Assembly (NCBI GenBank): GCA_025677815.1
Contig: JAIXMP010000003.1
Span: 620,001 to 684,000, forward strand
Length of the DNA: 64,000 nt
DNA from: Phascolomyces articulosus
Lineage: Eukaryota > Mucoromycota > Mucoromycetes > Mucorales > Lichtheimiaceae
Reading direction: 5' to 3'
Part shown: piece after piece, positions 24,824 through 37,700 of the stretch
Position numbering within the stretch: the stretch's first letter is position 1
Layout of the letters: every line of letters begins with the position of its first letter
Program-made: the position numbers and the translations under genes
The notes under the pieces: generated by a model
What the model was told of the DNA's origin: nothing
The model's input: only the letters and a program-made list of their open reading frames with translations
The model's database searches: none

Positions 24824-25792
24824 ATGACAATTTCATCAAAAAATATATCCATGGGCATACTATTACTTGCAATAACAGTAGTAATAGCATTGGCTAATGA
24901 ACAAAATGATACTTCTGATTCAACAGCAGCACCTAATTCAACAACAACAACAACAACAACAACAATAACGACATCAGCGACAATAATAACAAAGGAAGAT
25001 ACCAATGAAAATGGATCACTTGCCATGGTGATTTTATTAAGTGCCGGATCATTGGCATTTTCCTTCTTTCGACTTGTTGGCAATGTCCTTTTCAGTATTA
25101 TTACCACGTTACTATTACCATTTTATTATGTATTAGCGTTTTGCTGGCGTAATATTGTGACGCGACCGTTTACGTTACTCATGAATATTGGACATGCACT
25201 TTACCCAGTCGCCATGTTTTGTTTAGCAGCAGTATGTTGTGGTACCTTGATTGGAGGCTGTGCCGGATTTGCTGCTGAAGCCATTGCATCATTTACTATT
25301 TCAACCACATGGGGTCGATCGGCCAATACCAGTAGTAGTAGTTTAACAAAACAGCGCCAGCAGCCAGCAAATTATCAACATCCTTATTATGATTATTTGA
25401 ATGAAGATGAAGATGATACCATATCAACAGCAACTCAAAGTGAAGCGTCTTCCCAATGGGATCCATCCTTTTTTGGTGAACAACAATTGGGATCAAAAGG
25501 AAAAGAACGTATTGATCATTGGCGTCAAACTTTATTACCAAAGACAGGAGGACGAGAATCAATGGCAACTACACCACCTGCATCGGTACCAAAAACACAT
25601 TCATCACTAGCATCTTCATCCTCCATAAGATATATGTCACCTTTGGATTACGATCAGCATGGTAGTACACAGATTCCTGCTCAGCTAAATGATGATTTAA
25701 AGGATGCCATGGACGATTGGGCTTGGGATGAGGATGAGGATGAGGAACTGGATGAATATTCCCGATTACGACGACGTTCCGTTGTACGATGA
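24824..25792 (+). CDS. Predicted secretory-pathway membrane protein, unrecognised
   Basis: Single-exon ORF of 322 aa. Residues 8-24 are a hydrophobic signal or anchor (SMGILLLAITVVIALA), followed by a Thr-rich, probably O-glycosylated spacer (about 27-60). Hydrophobic segments lie at about 66-82, 85-107 and 125-152, the last with a Cys/Gly-rich core (AAVCCGTLIGGCAGFAAE). The rest is a hydrophilic, Ser-rich and finally acidic tail ending RLRRRSVVR. A topology with the Thr-rich part in the lumen and the long tail in the cytosol is plausible. I do not recognise the family. Confidence 0.75.
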   Translation: MTISSKNISMGILLLAITVVIALANEQNDTSDSTAAPNSTTTTTTTTITTSATIITKEDTNENGSLAMVILLSAGSLAFSFFRLVGNVLFSIITTLLLPFYYVLAFCWRNIVTRPFTLLMNIGHALYPVAMFCLAAVCCGTLIGGCAGFAAEAIASFTISTTWGRSANTSSSSLTKQRQQPANYQHPYYDYLNEDEDDTISTATQSEASSQWDPSFFGEQQLGSKGKERIDHWRQTLLPKTGGRESMATTPPASVPKTHSSLASSSSIRYMSPLDYDQHGSTQIPAQLNDDLKDAMDDWAWDEDEDEELDEYSRLRRRSVVR

Positions 25793-26650
25793 AAATGACA
25801 AACACTTTGTTGCTTTATTATATATAAAAATATTGTACATATTTTTTTTTTTTCAAAGAAAAATAAGAGTATATACATTTTTTTGTTTCGTTATTGTTTG
25901 ACAGCATTTGGTCCTTCTTTTTTTTTGGGTATGCAAAAATGATTGTGCGGATGATGATTGTGTGTGTACCTGTATGTGTATGTTCGTGGTTTAGAAACAA
26001 TACAGGGCGTGCTATATGCATCTAGACCGTTTTTGGATGGATAAGTTATTTATTCAGATCTTTTCACATACTACTATTCAAAACTTGTTATTATTGTATA
26101 GAGTAAAAAAAAGCGACTCCATATATACAGCATTCAAAGAATAAGATTATATGTAGTATGTAGTATGTAGTATACATATTCTTATATTTGACACTCTATA
26201 CATTTGATCATAGTATCATCATCATCTTTTTCCTCCTCACAGTAGTATCATAGGGTAATCTGGGTATATAACAAGAATGATATTCACATGTCGAGTGAAA
26301 CTATTAATCCAAAAGTATACCTTGTGTCGGTAGTTTACGATAAAGAAAAAAGTAAATTTGAGCAATGGCCGTAATAATGACAAATGGATGGCCAGAAACG
26401 TTTATAAAAATATTTATTATTTTTGTACAGAAAAGAGTAATTAATAAGAGATGAAAAGCAAACAGTGGTATGTACACAATGCGGATAAAGGTATTCTTTT
26501 GCTTTTCTTTCTCATATAAAGCGGGAAATATGCGTATGAAAAAAAGCGAAAAAGTAATTAAAAGGAAGAAAGAATGAATGAAATGGTATTATTTGCGAAG
26601 TAGAAAGATCAGGAAGAGATAATAACATGTATTTTTGGGAGAGTATGTTA
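25793..26650. other. Convergent intergenic region
   Basis: 3' flanks of the membrane-protein gene (+) and the DUF262 gene (-). It contains a small tandem repeat at 26150-26170 and otherwise AT-rich sequence with no gene. Confidence 0.6.
26150..26170. repeat. Three tandem copies of TATGTAG
   Basis: A 7-bp unit repeated three times without change. Confidence 0.85.
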
Positions 26651-28479
26651 CTAATGTTTCTGACGTCGCATACTAGGGCTTTTTCCACCACGGCAAGCGA
26701 CAGGTCGAGATCGAGGTCGTGCACGTTCGGCTGCCTCCAGACATTCTTGATCTGCTGCCGGTCGTTTTGTATATCGCTTATAAAATGCAAGTACATCCTC
26801 AATTCTATTTTCATCTTCTTCCTCATCATCCGGTACTTCATCTGTATCTGTCGATGATGATGCTACGCCAGGATGTTGAATCAATGCTGGTGTTTGACCT
26901 GTCGAATCCATCTGTTGTTCGATCCAATCCATTGCTAATTTATAACATGGAGTACCCATACGAACTCCATGCTCTGCATTACGGTATAAATAAAAGCGTA
27001 ATTGGGCACAATCACTTTCGTATTCTTTAAGTTGACGACGACGACGGCATCGTGACACGTAAAATCCAAACATGAGGAATTCTATAGGTCGGAACGGTGT
27101 CTTTCGACCACTAACGTGAGTAAATACCATAGATGAAGGATCCTTGTTTAATGCAACAATGGTGTTGATAACATGAGCTATATTTCGTTTCATATCTTGG
27201 GTGAGCGATATTTCGCTGTCTGATAAGAATGCATCGATTTTTTTTATGCTGCATGGATAGGAAGGGGATTTATTTCCAGTAGTGATCATTAATACTAAAG
27301 CGGCAATATATTGAAATATACGTCCACGGAAATCGGCAAATAAAGAAGATAACTCGTATTTATATTGGTTATACATTGTTTGACAGAATTCTGAAATAGG
27401 AGTGCCGTTTGCTTTAAGTTTTTCAGCTGTGGTAAGTGGAACACCAAGTTGTACACGCGAAAAGATTTCAATCTATGATTATTATTATTATTGAGTTTTA
27501 GAGATATGAATGAAAAATACATTAGGCAATAGAAAGTTGTATCTTACTTACCTCTGAATCTGTATCCAGGTTGGTATATTCCACTAAACAAGGAACATAC
27601 AGGATTGATTAGATACAAAAAAAAATACAAGTAAAAAGTAAGCTTTATAAGCTTACCACAAACTAGTTCAGTATGATCAAAGTGATCGCGAACATTATCA
27701 TCCAAATATTCTCGTCTACCATCTTCTATAAATCATTTTAATTGTTATTGTTATTATTATTATTATTTAAATTAGTAGAAAGATGATGGTTGTGTTATAC
27801 CTTCAGTTTCACTGCTATAGAATTTATCAACTGTTCGTCCGTCGACCATCTCCAGATATGGAATTTCATTGTTCATAAACCTATGAAGTTGTATTTCCTT
27901 TTTATTAATTATACAAGTAAAGCCTCAAGACTGCACATCATATCCCCTAATAAAATTCCTGTGATTCTTCTCCCTTCCATATTTGTTCCATCACTATAAT
28001 GATTTACCGTAAGATCGAAGTAAGTCGTTGTTTTCCATCGATACAGACACGAACCACTCTTCCATCTGCGACTTTTCGTACTGCAAACACGACTGGGGGT
28101 ATATAATAGTTATTCATGATCGAATCAATCAAAGCACACATTTTTGGTCTGTTCCAAACTATATCACGTTGATAAGGTGCATCCTATAATACATAATTCA
28201 AATACAATTTAATTTAATCCATTCTAATAACAATTAAAATATTCCAAGAAACCAAATTCTTTATATTTATTTGTTTTCTTTATTAAAATTCATGTCAACT
28301 AATATTCTTACCAAGCTGATGCTGCCATTGACCAAGAGATCTTTTTGTGTATCAAAGAAAGAAAATAAATAAATTAATTAGTAACTAATAACAAAAGCAA
28401 ATTGATAAAATGAACTACCTTTTATTTTCCATAAAGGCTGTAATCTTGTGTAAGGTCTTTCAAGTGTTTTGAATGACAT
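26651..28479 (-). CDS. DUF262 (GmrSD N-terminal/ParB-like) domain protein
   Basis: Seven minus-strand exons (28479-28419, 28340-28312, 28183-28008, 27880-27801, 27725-27657, 27583-27552, 27472-26651) give 422 aa. Residues 31-85 carry the DUF262 core: YQRDIVWNRPKMCALIDSIM, IPPVVFAVRK, then VCIDGKQRLTSI, with the DGxQR signature at 79-83. IEIFSRVQLGVPLTTAEKL (from about residue 150) is the second family block. In bacteria DUF262 occurs in GmrSD-type modification-dependent restriction systems and phage defence, where the DGQR motif belongs to a ParB-like nucleotidase/nuclease fold. Fungal members lack an assigned role. No HNH (DUF1524) partner domain is visible. The C-terminal 150 residues are instead a helical region followed by an acidic patch and an Arg-rich tail, suggesting a nuclear protein. 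The real function is unknown. Confidence 0.88.
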
Positions 28480-29785
28480 GATGGGTGATTTTTTTTTAGT
28501 TTTTGACAAAGATAAAAAAAAATTCAAAAATTGAACTTGTGCATGAAACTCTACTTCGCCAGACAGTTCCTAGTCACGTAGTATTCAAATTTTCTTTGTG
28601 ATAGATACATTCGACCCCCCTAAAAAAATGGATAATATTCATCAGGATCACAGTATCCCTTTTCTATGTACTTGGAAAATAACATTAATACTATGTATTC
28701 TTTTTATTTAGATAATTAATGAACAGAAAGAAGGCTGTATGATGATATGTTGTCAAATCACTTAGTTTATTCTTTTCAGTATATGTATTAGGTATTACTG
28801 CAGGCACCTCACGTTTTAGCCTTGCGGTTACCCATCCTTCAACAAATTGTAAAGTCTCTTAAATTTCTTTTATACTATTATATAAACTTCACAATAAATA
28901 TGGTCAATGAATAAATATTCCAGTAACATCTACTGTTGTTTAAATCTCTTATCGAAGTAATATAATATTGAAGTAGCCATTTTAAGTTGAACTTGACGAT
29001 AATGTATATAAAAAAAACAGGTCCATTATTCATCAAAACTAGATCTGTTAGCATCAGTTATATAAATGTTTTCGAAAATAATCATAAGTATATATAATTA
29101 CATGCATATACATTTGTTTCATATTTGTAATTTTGTCTGCAAGGATCCAAAATACCAAATAGGGTAATATTTGGGGTGTCCGCAGTAATTCCCATAAAAT
29201 CTATCTCTTGATTAGTTGAAAATATTATAATACGATATATTATTATGATAATATACTAATGTATAATAAATAGATTTGAACAACATATGGTTACTACTAC
29301 TTCCATACCACTAAAAAATATCCATGAAAAACAACCATGCTATCTGTATGGTTGATTTTGTCTTTCTCACATTATTTATACTATCCACCTGTTCTTTGAT
29401 CGTTGATCGTTCATCTAAAATATTTTATATAGCTGCTATGTGAATGTAGTGCCTCCTCTCGATTTCCTCTATCCTTTACTAATAAAAAATGCATTTCTTC
29501 TCTTTGTTAGTAGATAATCATTTCAAGAAACTCCTCCTTCATTTGAATCTACCGTGTCAAGTTTGCATAAAAAAAGCGTCTTTGTAATAGTTTGTAATAG
29601 AAGTCTTTGAAGTAGGACAGGTAAGAGTTATTGGTCTAATAGCACAGATGACTTGATGGCATATAGTAGTGATTGAGAATGGTTTCATTTTGTGATGGAT
29701 ATCCACCATTCGCACGATCGTTATAAGAATAGATTTGCTGGTGTGATGGTGGTTGGTAGTGGTGTATTAAAGTAAGGTAGGAAAC

Positions 29786-30306
29786 TGTTGGAAAATCCGA
29801 ATTTTACCTCCGATGGGATTACAGGGGAGCACCCCTTACCGACCTTGTGTAACATTAATACCTTTGGACTCTCCCCTCCGAGACCCTCTTCCGAGAACGT
29901 TACAAAACCCGGCGTATTTGACTTTTTATTTTTTTTTGCTCAGGAACAACGCAATGATGAGTTGATTCTGATCCTTTTTGTAATGATGTATTCGATTACG
30001 ACAATATACAACCCATAGGGTTGTTAATCGACACAGCATCCAAGGATATCAAGGATACATGATGGATGGACGAACGCATGGTTGTATATAGAAATATAAG
30101 AATATTAGATGCTCTAGATAGAAATGTAGATCATTTATATCAGTGTAGACGTAGTAATTACCCCCCTTATATTTCGACGTATATAAAAAGAGGGATATTG
30201 CTAGTCAAGAGCCCATTATCGTTCTATTATCATATATCACGGTTTCTATTATCTTTCCCTCTATATCTTTTGTTGTACGTATCATGCTTCCTCACATTGT
30301 CAAACA
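29786..30306 (+). mobile_element. Candidate solo LTR
   Basis: 521-bp block beginning TGTTGG and ending TCAAACA, that is 5'-TG...CA-3' as LTRs do. It is flanked by near-matching 5-bp sequences: GAAAC at 29781-29785 and GAACC at 30307-30311, four of five identical. Inside it is less AT-rich than its surroundings, especially 29790-29910. A TATAAAAAG box at 30182-30190 lies about 115 bp before the 3' end, where an LTR promoter would be expected. No primer-binding site, coding region or second copy is seen in the window. The imperfect duplication leaves the boundaries uncertain. Confidence 0.4.
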
Positions 30307-31362
30307 GAACCCGATTGTAAGTATACAATGTTGAACCTGTGCTATTACACTTTTGGTAAAGCTCCAATAGTTACGCCAATCCTGAAATGATTACTGGTGC
30401 GAACACTCTATTTCCTCCTCTACCCTTTGCCACACTGCTCTGTGGTGTCATCCATACACCTATGCTTTGGCAATTGTGTTTAGATATCATTGTTCATGTC
30501 ACTTTCCCATCTGCATTGGATCACTATCCTTCTGATGATGGATGGGAAGTAGGAAGTTGGTTTGTGACTATGTAACAGAAAGTAAAAAAGGCGTAGGAGG
30601 TGGAGGATGCGTGTAGGGTTGATAGCAATATATGAATGTACATTTGTAAGCTGGCCACATTGAGCTCTTTGTTTCATTACATACATTACATTTATACTCA
30701 CTACCTTTATTTTGGTTAACTTGTTATTTACCTGTATTTTTTTTTAGAGAGGGGGAAGGATGATGGAGAGTGCGAATATATAAATAAAAGATCATAATAA
30801 TGTTTATAAATTACTATATCAATATATATAATGGGACTATTTATATTGGAAAGTAATACTTGCTTTGTCTTGTACAAGCTGAAATCCCGCGGAAAGCAAA
30901 AAGTTGTCAGTTTATTGTACGATATGAACTGCTTTCCTTTTTTCAACTAAACGAGGAGAAACGGTACTATTAAAGTTCCTTATTGTATCAATCATCATAT
31001 TAAAAGTTGAGCAATAACCTTCAGCTGATAAAATAATAACTTAAGCTGCATTGTAATACAATCCCTTTATATGATGGGCCACAAATTATTGATAAAAAAT
31101 GTTATGTTGTTTAGTAGTACTGGATACTATAATATAAATTACTATAAATATAGCGGAGGAGAATCCCTACTTTTTTCGTCCTTTTTTTAGGCCCTCCCGC
31201 AGTACTGTTGTGGTAGTTTATATGTGTTATTGATGATTATATATTATAGGATTATACAACGGTTCTGAATAGCTTTAAAGTTATGTTTTATATAATGCTA
31301 ATAAGATATATTTTCTTTTATACGGAGCACCCTTGTGTTACACACCCTAAATGACCATATAC

Positions 31363-31407
31363 CTGACACTTCAGTGTCAGCCAACTGCCGGTGGCCTAAC
31401 CACCCGG
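31363..31407. repeat. Two adjacent inverted repeats
   Basis: CTGACACT and AGTGTCAG (31363-31370 and 31373-31380) form a perfect 8-bp stem with 2 bases between. CCGGTGG and CCACCCGG (31388-31394 and 31400-31407) form a second stem with one bulged C. This is about 310 bp upstream of the helicase gene start. It could be a remnant of a structured RNA or a mobile element end. Confidence 0.5.
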
Positions 31408-31720
31408 TGCGATAGTAAGTTTCTTTTTCTGGTTTATTAAGAATAAATAAGGGGTGGAGGTGATTGTATCATGTTCTGAATACTGAAAAAACACGTAGAT
31501 TATTATCTTTATCTATTTATATTCATCAGTGATTCCTTTCGTGGTGTGGGTGCATCTCACGATTTTTTTCATAAACAACGTAACGTGATAAGGATAACTT
31601 TTTTAACTCCAGACAGTGTTGAATTTTTGACACCAAATTATAAAACACGCACGCGCTTAACAACGCGAATTTTATTTCTTCCACCACCACGAACCAGTAC
31701 CAAATCTGTCGGAAAGGGTC

Positions 31721-34700
31721 ATGGGCGAACATGTTTCGAACTTCGAAGTTTTATTTACTGCTCAAAAATTAAAGAAATTTAAAACATGGCAAGACGGTAA
31801 TTATACCGAGATTCACTTTTTGTTTCCCAAAAGAAAAATTCTTCTAATACCCTATATAAACAATCACAATGAACGAAAATAGGTACAATGAAATATTACA
31901 GTTTTAACAAAAAGGTACTCAAAAAAATTGTGCGCATTTCTTTTTGATAATATATTATATCTGGCATACTGACACTGTTTATTATTATTATTATGATTAT
32001 TATTAGCTTGTGTTGACAGACGAAAAAGGATACAATATCGACAAGTATGTTCTCTTGAAAAAAAAAATTGAACAATACATTTAATTTACATTATATTATT
32101 AGGAAATTCTCGAAAACGGGAGAACCTAGTGAGGGTGATGAAGTCGAATTTGATGGACATATTGTAACAGTCGAGTCATATACAAGTCAAGAACCATATG
32201 CTGTGCAAAACATGGTTGCTGCGGCGGTTGAAGGACGTGCTACTCCAACTCCTGCTATTCATGCTCCGATGACACCCCAACCACAGTTTCAGGAACAACA
32301 GGTATATATTTTTTAGTTTTAGAAGGGTTTTATGAAATAAAAAAAATGTGTCACTTGGAAATAGTCAGAAAAAAGGGAGTGGATCAAAATACTTATGATG
32401 GTTTGTAAATATAAATAAAAATACATTAGATTACAACTGAATCATCACTCAACAACCACGACTATCGATCGGCACGGAAACGACTTCGTACACTTGCACG
32501 CCCTAATTCCAATAGCTTGCTATCACGACCAAGAGAGTTTGTTTCACCTCAACTTACGACTCCATCATTACCTGTACAACAAGGTGAAGTATCACATACA
32601 GTAAACCCCCATGATCCAACAATTCAATTACAACCTCAGCTGCATGATCATGCTATTGTGAACTTTAATGATCAAAGTAAAGAACTTCGGAAGCAACAGT
32701 CGCAATTAATAATAGCGGCACAAGAGAATTCATCAACCAATCGAAATATTAACAGTAGCCACGATAATAACACAAACGACACCATACTGCCTGTTCCTGA
32801 TAATGAGAGTAATGTTCATGGCAATCATTTGGTCAGAGCAGATGCACAACAAACTCCACCAACTCCACAAGATAGCAGCAATACTCTTTTTAATCAATTT
32901 GCTTTTGATGACAAAGCGGTGCGTGCCCCATCAATGAAGCGAATTGGCAAACGCATCATTCAACATTCTCCTCCACCTCAAAATGAACAGATGATTAATA
33001 ATTCACCTATGGAAATCGATAATCCAACAGCTACATCCATCCAAACGACACCTAGTTCGTCTAAAATTATTAATAATATTTCTAATACATCATCAACAGC
33101 ACCAGCTACAAGTATACAAATTCAGCAACCGCAGCGTCGTGTTCGAGTTGGTCTATCCAAGCGTACCAATAATGCCATACATAATGATGATTCAAACAGT
33201 ATGAACGATACCACATCCAACTCCTTTTCATTACCTAAAACCATGATTGTAAATAACAATAGTAATGAAATTACCAGGTATACTTTAGTATATATGAATT
33301 TTCGGGTTTCTTTTTTTTTGATTTTGTGTATACATGTCGTTATTAATATTGAAAGGTATTATAGTGCTTCAGCTTCCCCTTTCTTCGTTAAAGCATCTGC
33401 TGTTGTAGATAATTCGAATGAAGGTTTCTCTAACTGTAGAAATAATACAAATCTGAATAACGACACTTCGTATGTATAATCTTTATTCTCTTCTTGAAAT
33501 ATTCTCATTTAACACATATTTACATATACAATGTTGTAGCCAACCTCCTCCTCCAGGTTCGTTCAAAGTCCCTTTAGCAGATGGAGTATCTATACCTATA
33601 GTATTACAATTCCCTACAAAAGATAAAGCATTGTCTATGGCGTCAAACCGAGTCCATTTAAAGCGTACAAAAATTGTACCAACTACTTTTGTACAGTATA
33701 TAATTTTCTTTGATAAATGCATTTTCTTTTTTTTTATCGAGAGAATAACTCTATATTTCATTTTATGAATATTTACAGCGCAATCATACTCAGTATCGAG
33801 ATGTATATCAAAAAATTATACACGAACATCTTCAGGTAATTGATATATATTTTATTTCATTCGCGAAACAGGATCCTGATATAATAGACTAATATTGATC
33901 GATCCTTTTTAAAATGATAGATATTATTATTGAATTATGGTGTATTTTTTTACATGATCCACAAAACGGTTTCTCAAAAACCAAGTGATCAACTTGAACG
34001 AAATTTCAGAAGTAAAGGACTTGGATTTTATGCTTCCTGCGAAATGCAAAGGTAATGATAAAATATAGAGATACAGAAAAATTATATTTAGGTATAAACC
34101 ACCAAATTCATTGACATATGAACTATTGTTATTTAAAAGGAGCACTGGACGTGTTACATCACAAGATCGTTATCGGCTTAAAATTAGAAATCGAGAGCAC
34201 CATTCAAAATATGGGAAAGGTATCTCGAAAGGTTTTGGAGCTGGAAGTACCAAATGAAAAGGAGGGTGTGGTGATGGGTTGATGGACAATATTAGTCGAT
34301 AAAAAATCATATATTACAATGCATTAATATTATATGGTTTTTTGTTCCATTTATATATTTTAGATGATATATGGGTGATTTCAAAAAATTCTGGATTTGA
34401 TGCACAATACACTTTTCTTGCAAAAAGTACATTTTATGGACCATTTTCGGACGGATATTTGGAGGTTCGTGATGAGAATATATGCTTTTTATAATGTTTA
34501 TGTTTACCAGTGGATCGATATATTAAAAAATTTTATTTTTACCTTAGGTCGAGTGTTTGACTGCACGGGATACTAGAGTAGCATCCCGTTTACTTGATGA
34601 TAGAGCACCAGTTTATGCACTCAGAAGTGTTTCAGCCAGCAATGAATATATGATGCTTGGTATATTGTGAAAATAGAATGATTCTTATCGTATTGAATTG

Positions 34701-37700
34701 GCATTGCAATAGCGTCTAATACACTTTTTTTTTCATTATTATTTAGATGCGTTACAAGATAAATTAGAGAAATTGCCATTGTTACCTTATATCCTGTATG
34801 ACGACAAGAAAAGAAATAAGAAAACGAAAAATCAAGATCCCTTAGTACCTATTGGTAATCTAGAGTTCATTAGGATTACAAGAGAAGATAATATCGACAT
34901 TGGGCAAAAATTACATGAAACCATTCAAAGATACCATTTAAATGATGATCAACAAAGGTAATGTGCTATATTTTTTTTCCTATAAGAGAGGTAATGTATA
35001 ATGTTATTTATTATTAATTTGAATTTAATATTCAGTGTATTACGGCAAGTTGCAAAATCAGTTATTGTTGCACCCAACTGGAGTGAGAAACCTGATTCTC
35101 CTGTAACTTTAGTTCATGGTAAGTCGCTGCAAGTATATGTATATAGATTTTGCGTATTATTGAATTTTACTGATTAGAGTAATATTTATATTTTAAAGGT
35201 GTATTTGGCTCGGGAAAAAGGTATTATTCTGGAAGATACCCAGGTCATAGCTTAAGACTTGCAGTAACCGTAGCTAATTCTTCGTTTATATGTTTGTCAG
35301 TTATTTAGCGGCTGTGATCATCATTTTCTTGCGGGATATTGTTGATTCAGTCAATGGAACTCGAGAACCTGATGACCTAATATACTTTAGAATCTTGATT
35401 TATTCCATCACGGTAAGTTAAATAGATACGCTTTTTTCGAATATAGTCGTGACCATTTATTTAACTTAATGACGTGTTTTCCATAGAATGTCGCAGTCGA
35501 TAGAATTCTTCTTGTAAGTAAAACTTGTATACACAAAAAAAAACATTTTATGAACTTTCTAATAATTATAAACAGTCCCTGGATAAGCTTGGATATGATT
35601 CATTTGTTCGCGTTGGAAGGTATTCGTTTGTCTGGGAAAAAAGAGGCGTGTTTTTTATTGTATTTTATGATACCAGATGTAACACTTTCCATATTTTTCT
35701 ATCGATCCACAATAATTAGTTTGAAAAAGATCGCAAAAAGCATTTTACCCTACACAATTCGCGCAAAATCATCAAGTAATGAAGGTAAGAAAGTTATATG
35801 AGCATAACATGTACCAAGGCATCGTAATAATATTATAATCAAATGCTAAAATCAATAAACAGAATTAAAGGAATTAGAACAAATGCTTGAAGATCCACTT
35901 AATTCTGAAGAAGATATTGAATTGATTGCTTCAACAATCCAAAAGTTCCGAAGATCCGAAAATACAATGCAATTACAGAATATGGATGTTGTGGGTAAGT
36001 CAAATATAACTGATATAGCTTTTTTATGAGTTTAATTAGTTCATGTCTTTTATTGATTATGATGAATACATGATAATACAAAAACAAAAGGCACAACATG
36101 TATGGCTTCAACATTTGATATCTTTGGCAACACGTCATTTTCACTTGCTTTGGTCGATGAAGCATCGCAATTGACGGAGCCAATTTCGATGGTTCCACTG
36201 ACCAGGTTTTCATGCAGTCGACTAATAATGATTGGTGACCCCTTACAGGTAGAGTATAACCAATAATATCAAATATAACTAATCATATATAAGCATTTAC
36301 CATATATTAATTATAATCTTGGGGAAAAAAATAGTTACCACCAACGGTAACCACAACTGCTGAGGAAGGAAAAGCGGGTCAGGGCCTGGATAAAACTCTT
36401 TTTGATCGAATGACCGAGGTTTGTTTATATTTATGCACATTACGAATATTATATCTATAAGGAAGGTAAAAACTGATATTATTCTTGTTATGGATTAGCT
36501 AGGGCATCCATTGATCATGCTTCGCACACAATACAGAGTAAGTATATTGAAGAATCTAGTTAAATTATTATTTTTATAAGTATTAACATTATGATGGTTT
36601 TCTTTTTTAATTCTATAGTGTCATCCCGATATATCTTCAATAAGTAATCATCTCTTTTATAGCCGACAATTATTGGATGGTATCAGTAATGAGGATCGAA
36701 AACCACTGATAGACGGGCTACCAAGTCTTATGTTTGTTGATGTGGGAGGACAGGTATAATATTCACGCATATATACTTGAATACAATTTTATCTACAAAA
36801 GCAAGTATTATTCACTCAGTGAATCCTGTATCTAACTATTATTAATAGGAACAACGCAATCTGCGAAGTAACTCCTTTTGGAATGAAACTGAAGCGTCAA
36901 TTGCTACTTATGTTATTGACGCATTAATGGCACTTTCAATATCTCCAAGTGATATCGGTGTCATTACCCTATGTAAGCTCATGTTATTAGAATGTGCCTT
37001 GATTGATATAACGTATTGACTCATTTCGGTTTCTATTTTTATAGACAAAGAACAAGCAGATAAAATGATTGAATTTATTGGAAATAATCAACTAGAGAAG
37101 AAGCAATCAGTCCAGGTAATAGACGAAAATGCTAAGTAAACGCAAGTTTATTGGTTTTAATCACATTTTATTTATTAATCTACCGTGCATTAATAGGTTT
37201 CTACTGTAGATGCTTTCCAGGTAAGGGAGATAGACTAGAATAGTGATGGAAGTTGATGCTCATGGGATTTTATAATTAAGAATGTTATGGAAGTATGATG
37301 TGTCAACAGGTCATTACCAGTTATTGATGAATACATATTTTTTCCCTATTAATAGGGTGGTGAAAAAGAGGTGATTATATTGTCAACAGTCCGCACAACG
37401 AACAGTTCTTTTATCGACAACTATCCACGTGTCAATGTGGCAGTGACTCGTGCAAGAAGACATTTGATCATCTTGGGAAAACAAACGCTACTTCTGAACA
37501 ATGACCTTTGGGGAAATATCGTAATGCGTTGCCAAGGTATGATACCTGATACTAACTTTGTGATTTTAATAGAGAAGCAACAACATAACAACATACTATG
37601 TAACTTATTTATATACTATTTTATTTTCATAGACAACAGCTTAACAGGTCACGACTTTGCACAATTGTTAAAACGTTTACAACTTACAAATGACTCATCT

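Larger units (their letters stand above)
28480..31720. other. Gene-poor AT-rich gap with LTR-like insertion
   Basis: 3.2 kb between the divergent DUF262 and ZGRF1-like genes. It includes the solo-LTR candidate (29786-30306) and two adjacent hairpins (31363-31407). ORFs at 30066-30575 are short and unsupported. A moderately GC-richer block at about 30380-30560 has no recognised product and may be decayed coding sequence. Confidence 0.5.

Noticed and set aside
30387..30575. 62-codon ORF in the DUF262-helicase gap, less AT-rich than its surroundings
   Set aside because: Some coding-like texture, but no splice partners or recognised motif; too weak to call.
31381..31412. GC-rich stem resembling part of a tRNA
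   Set aside because: No acceptor stem or T-arm consensus (GGTTCRA) nearby on either strand; no tRNA gene was found anywhere in the window.
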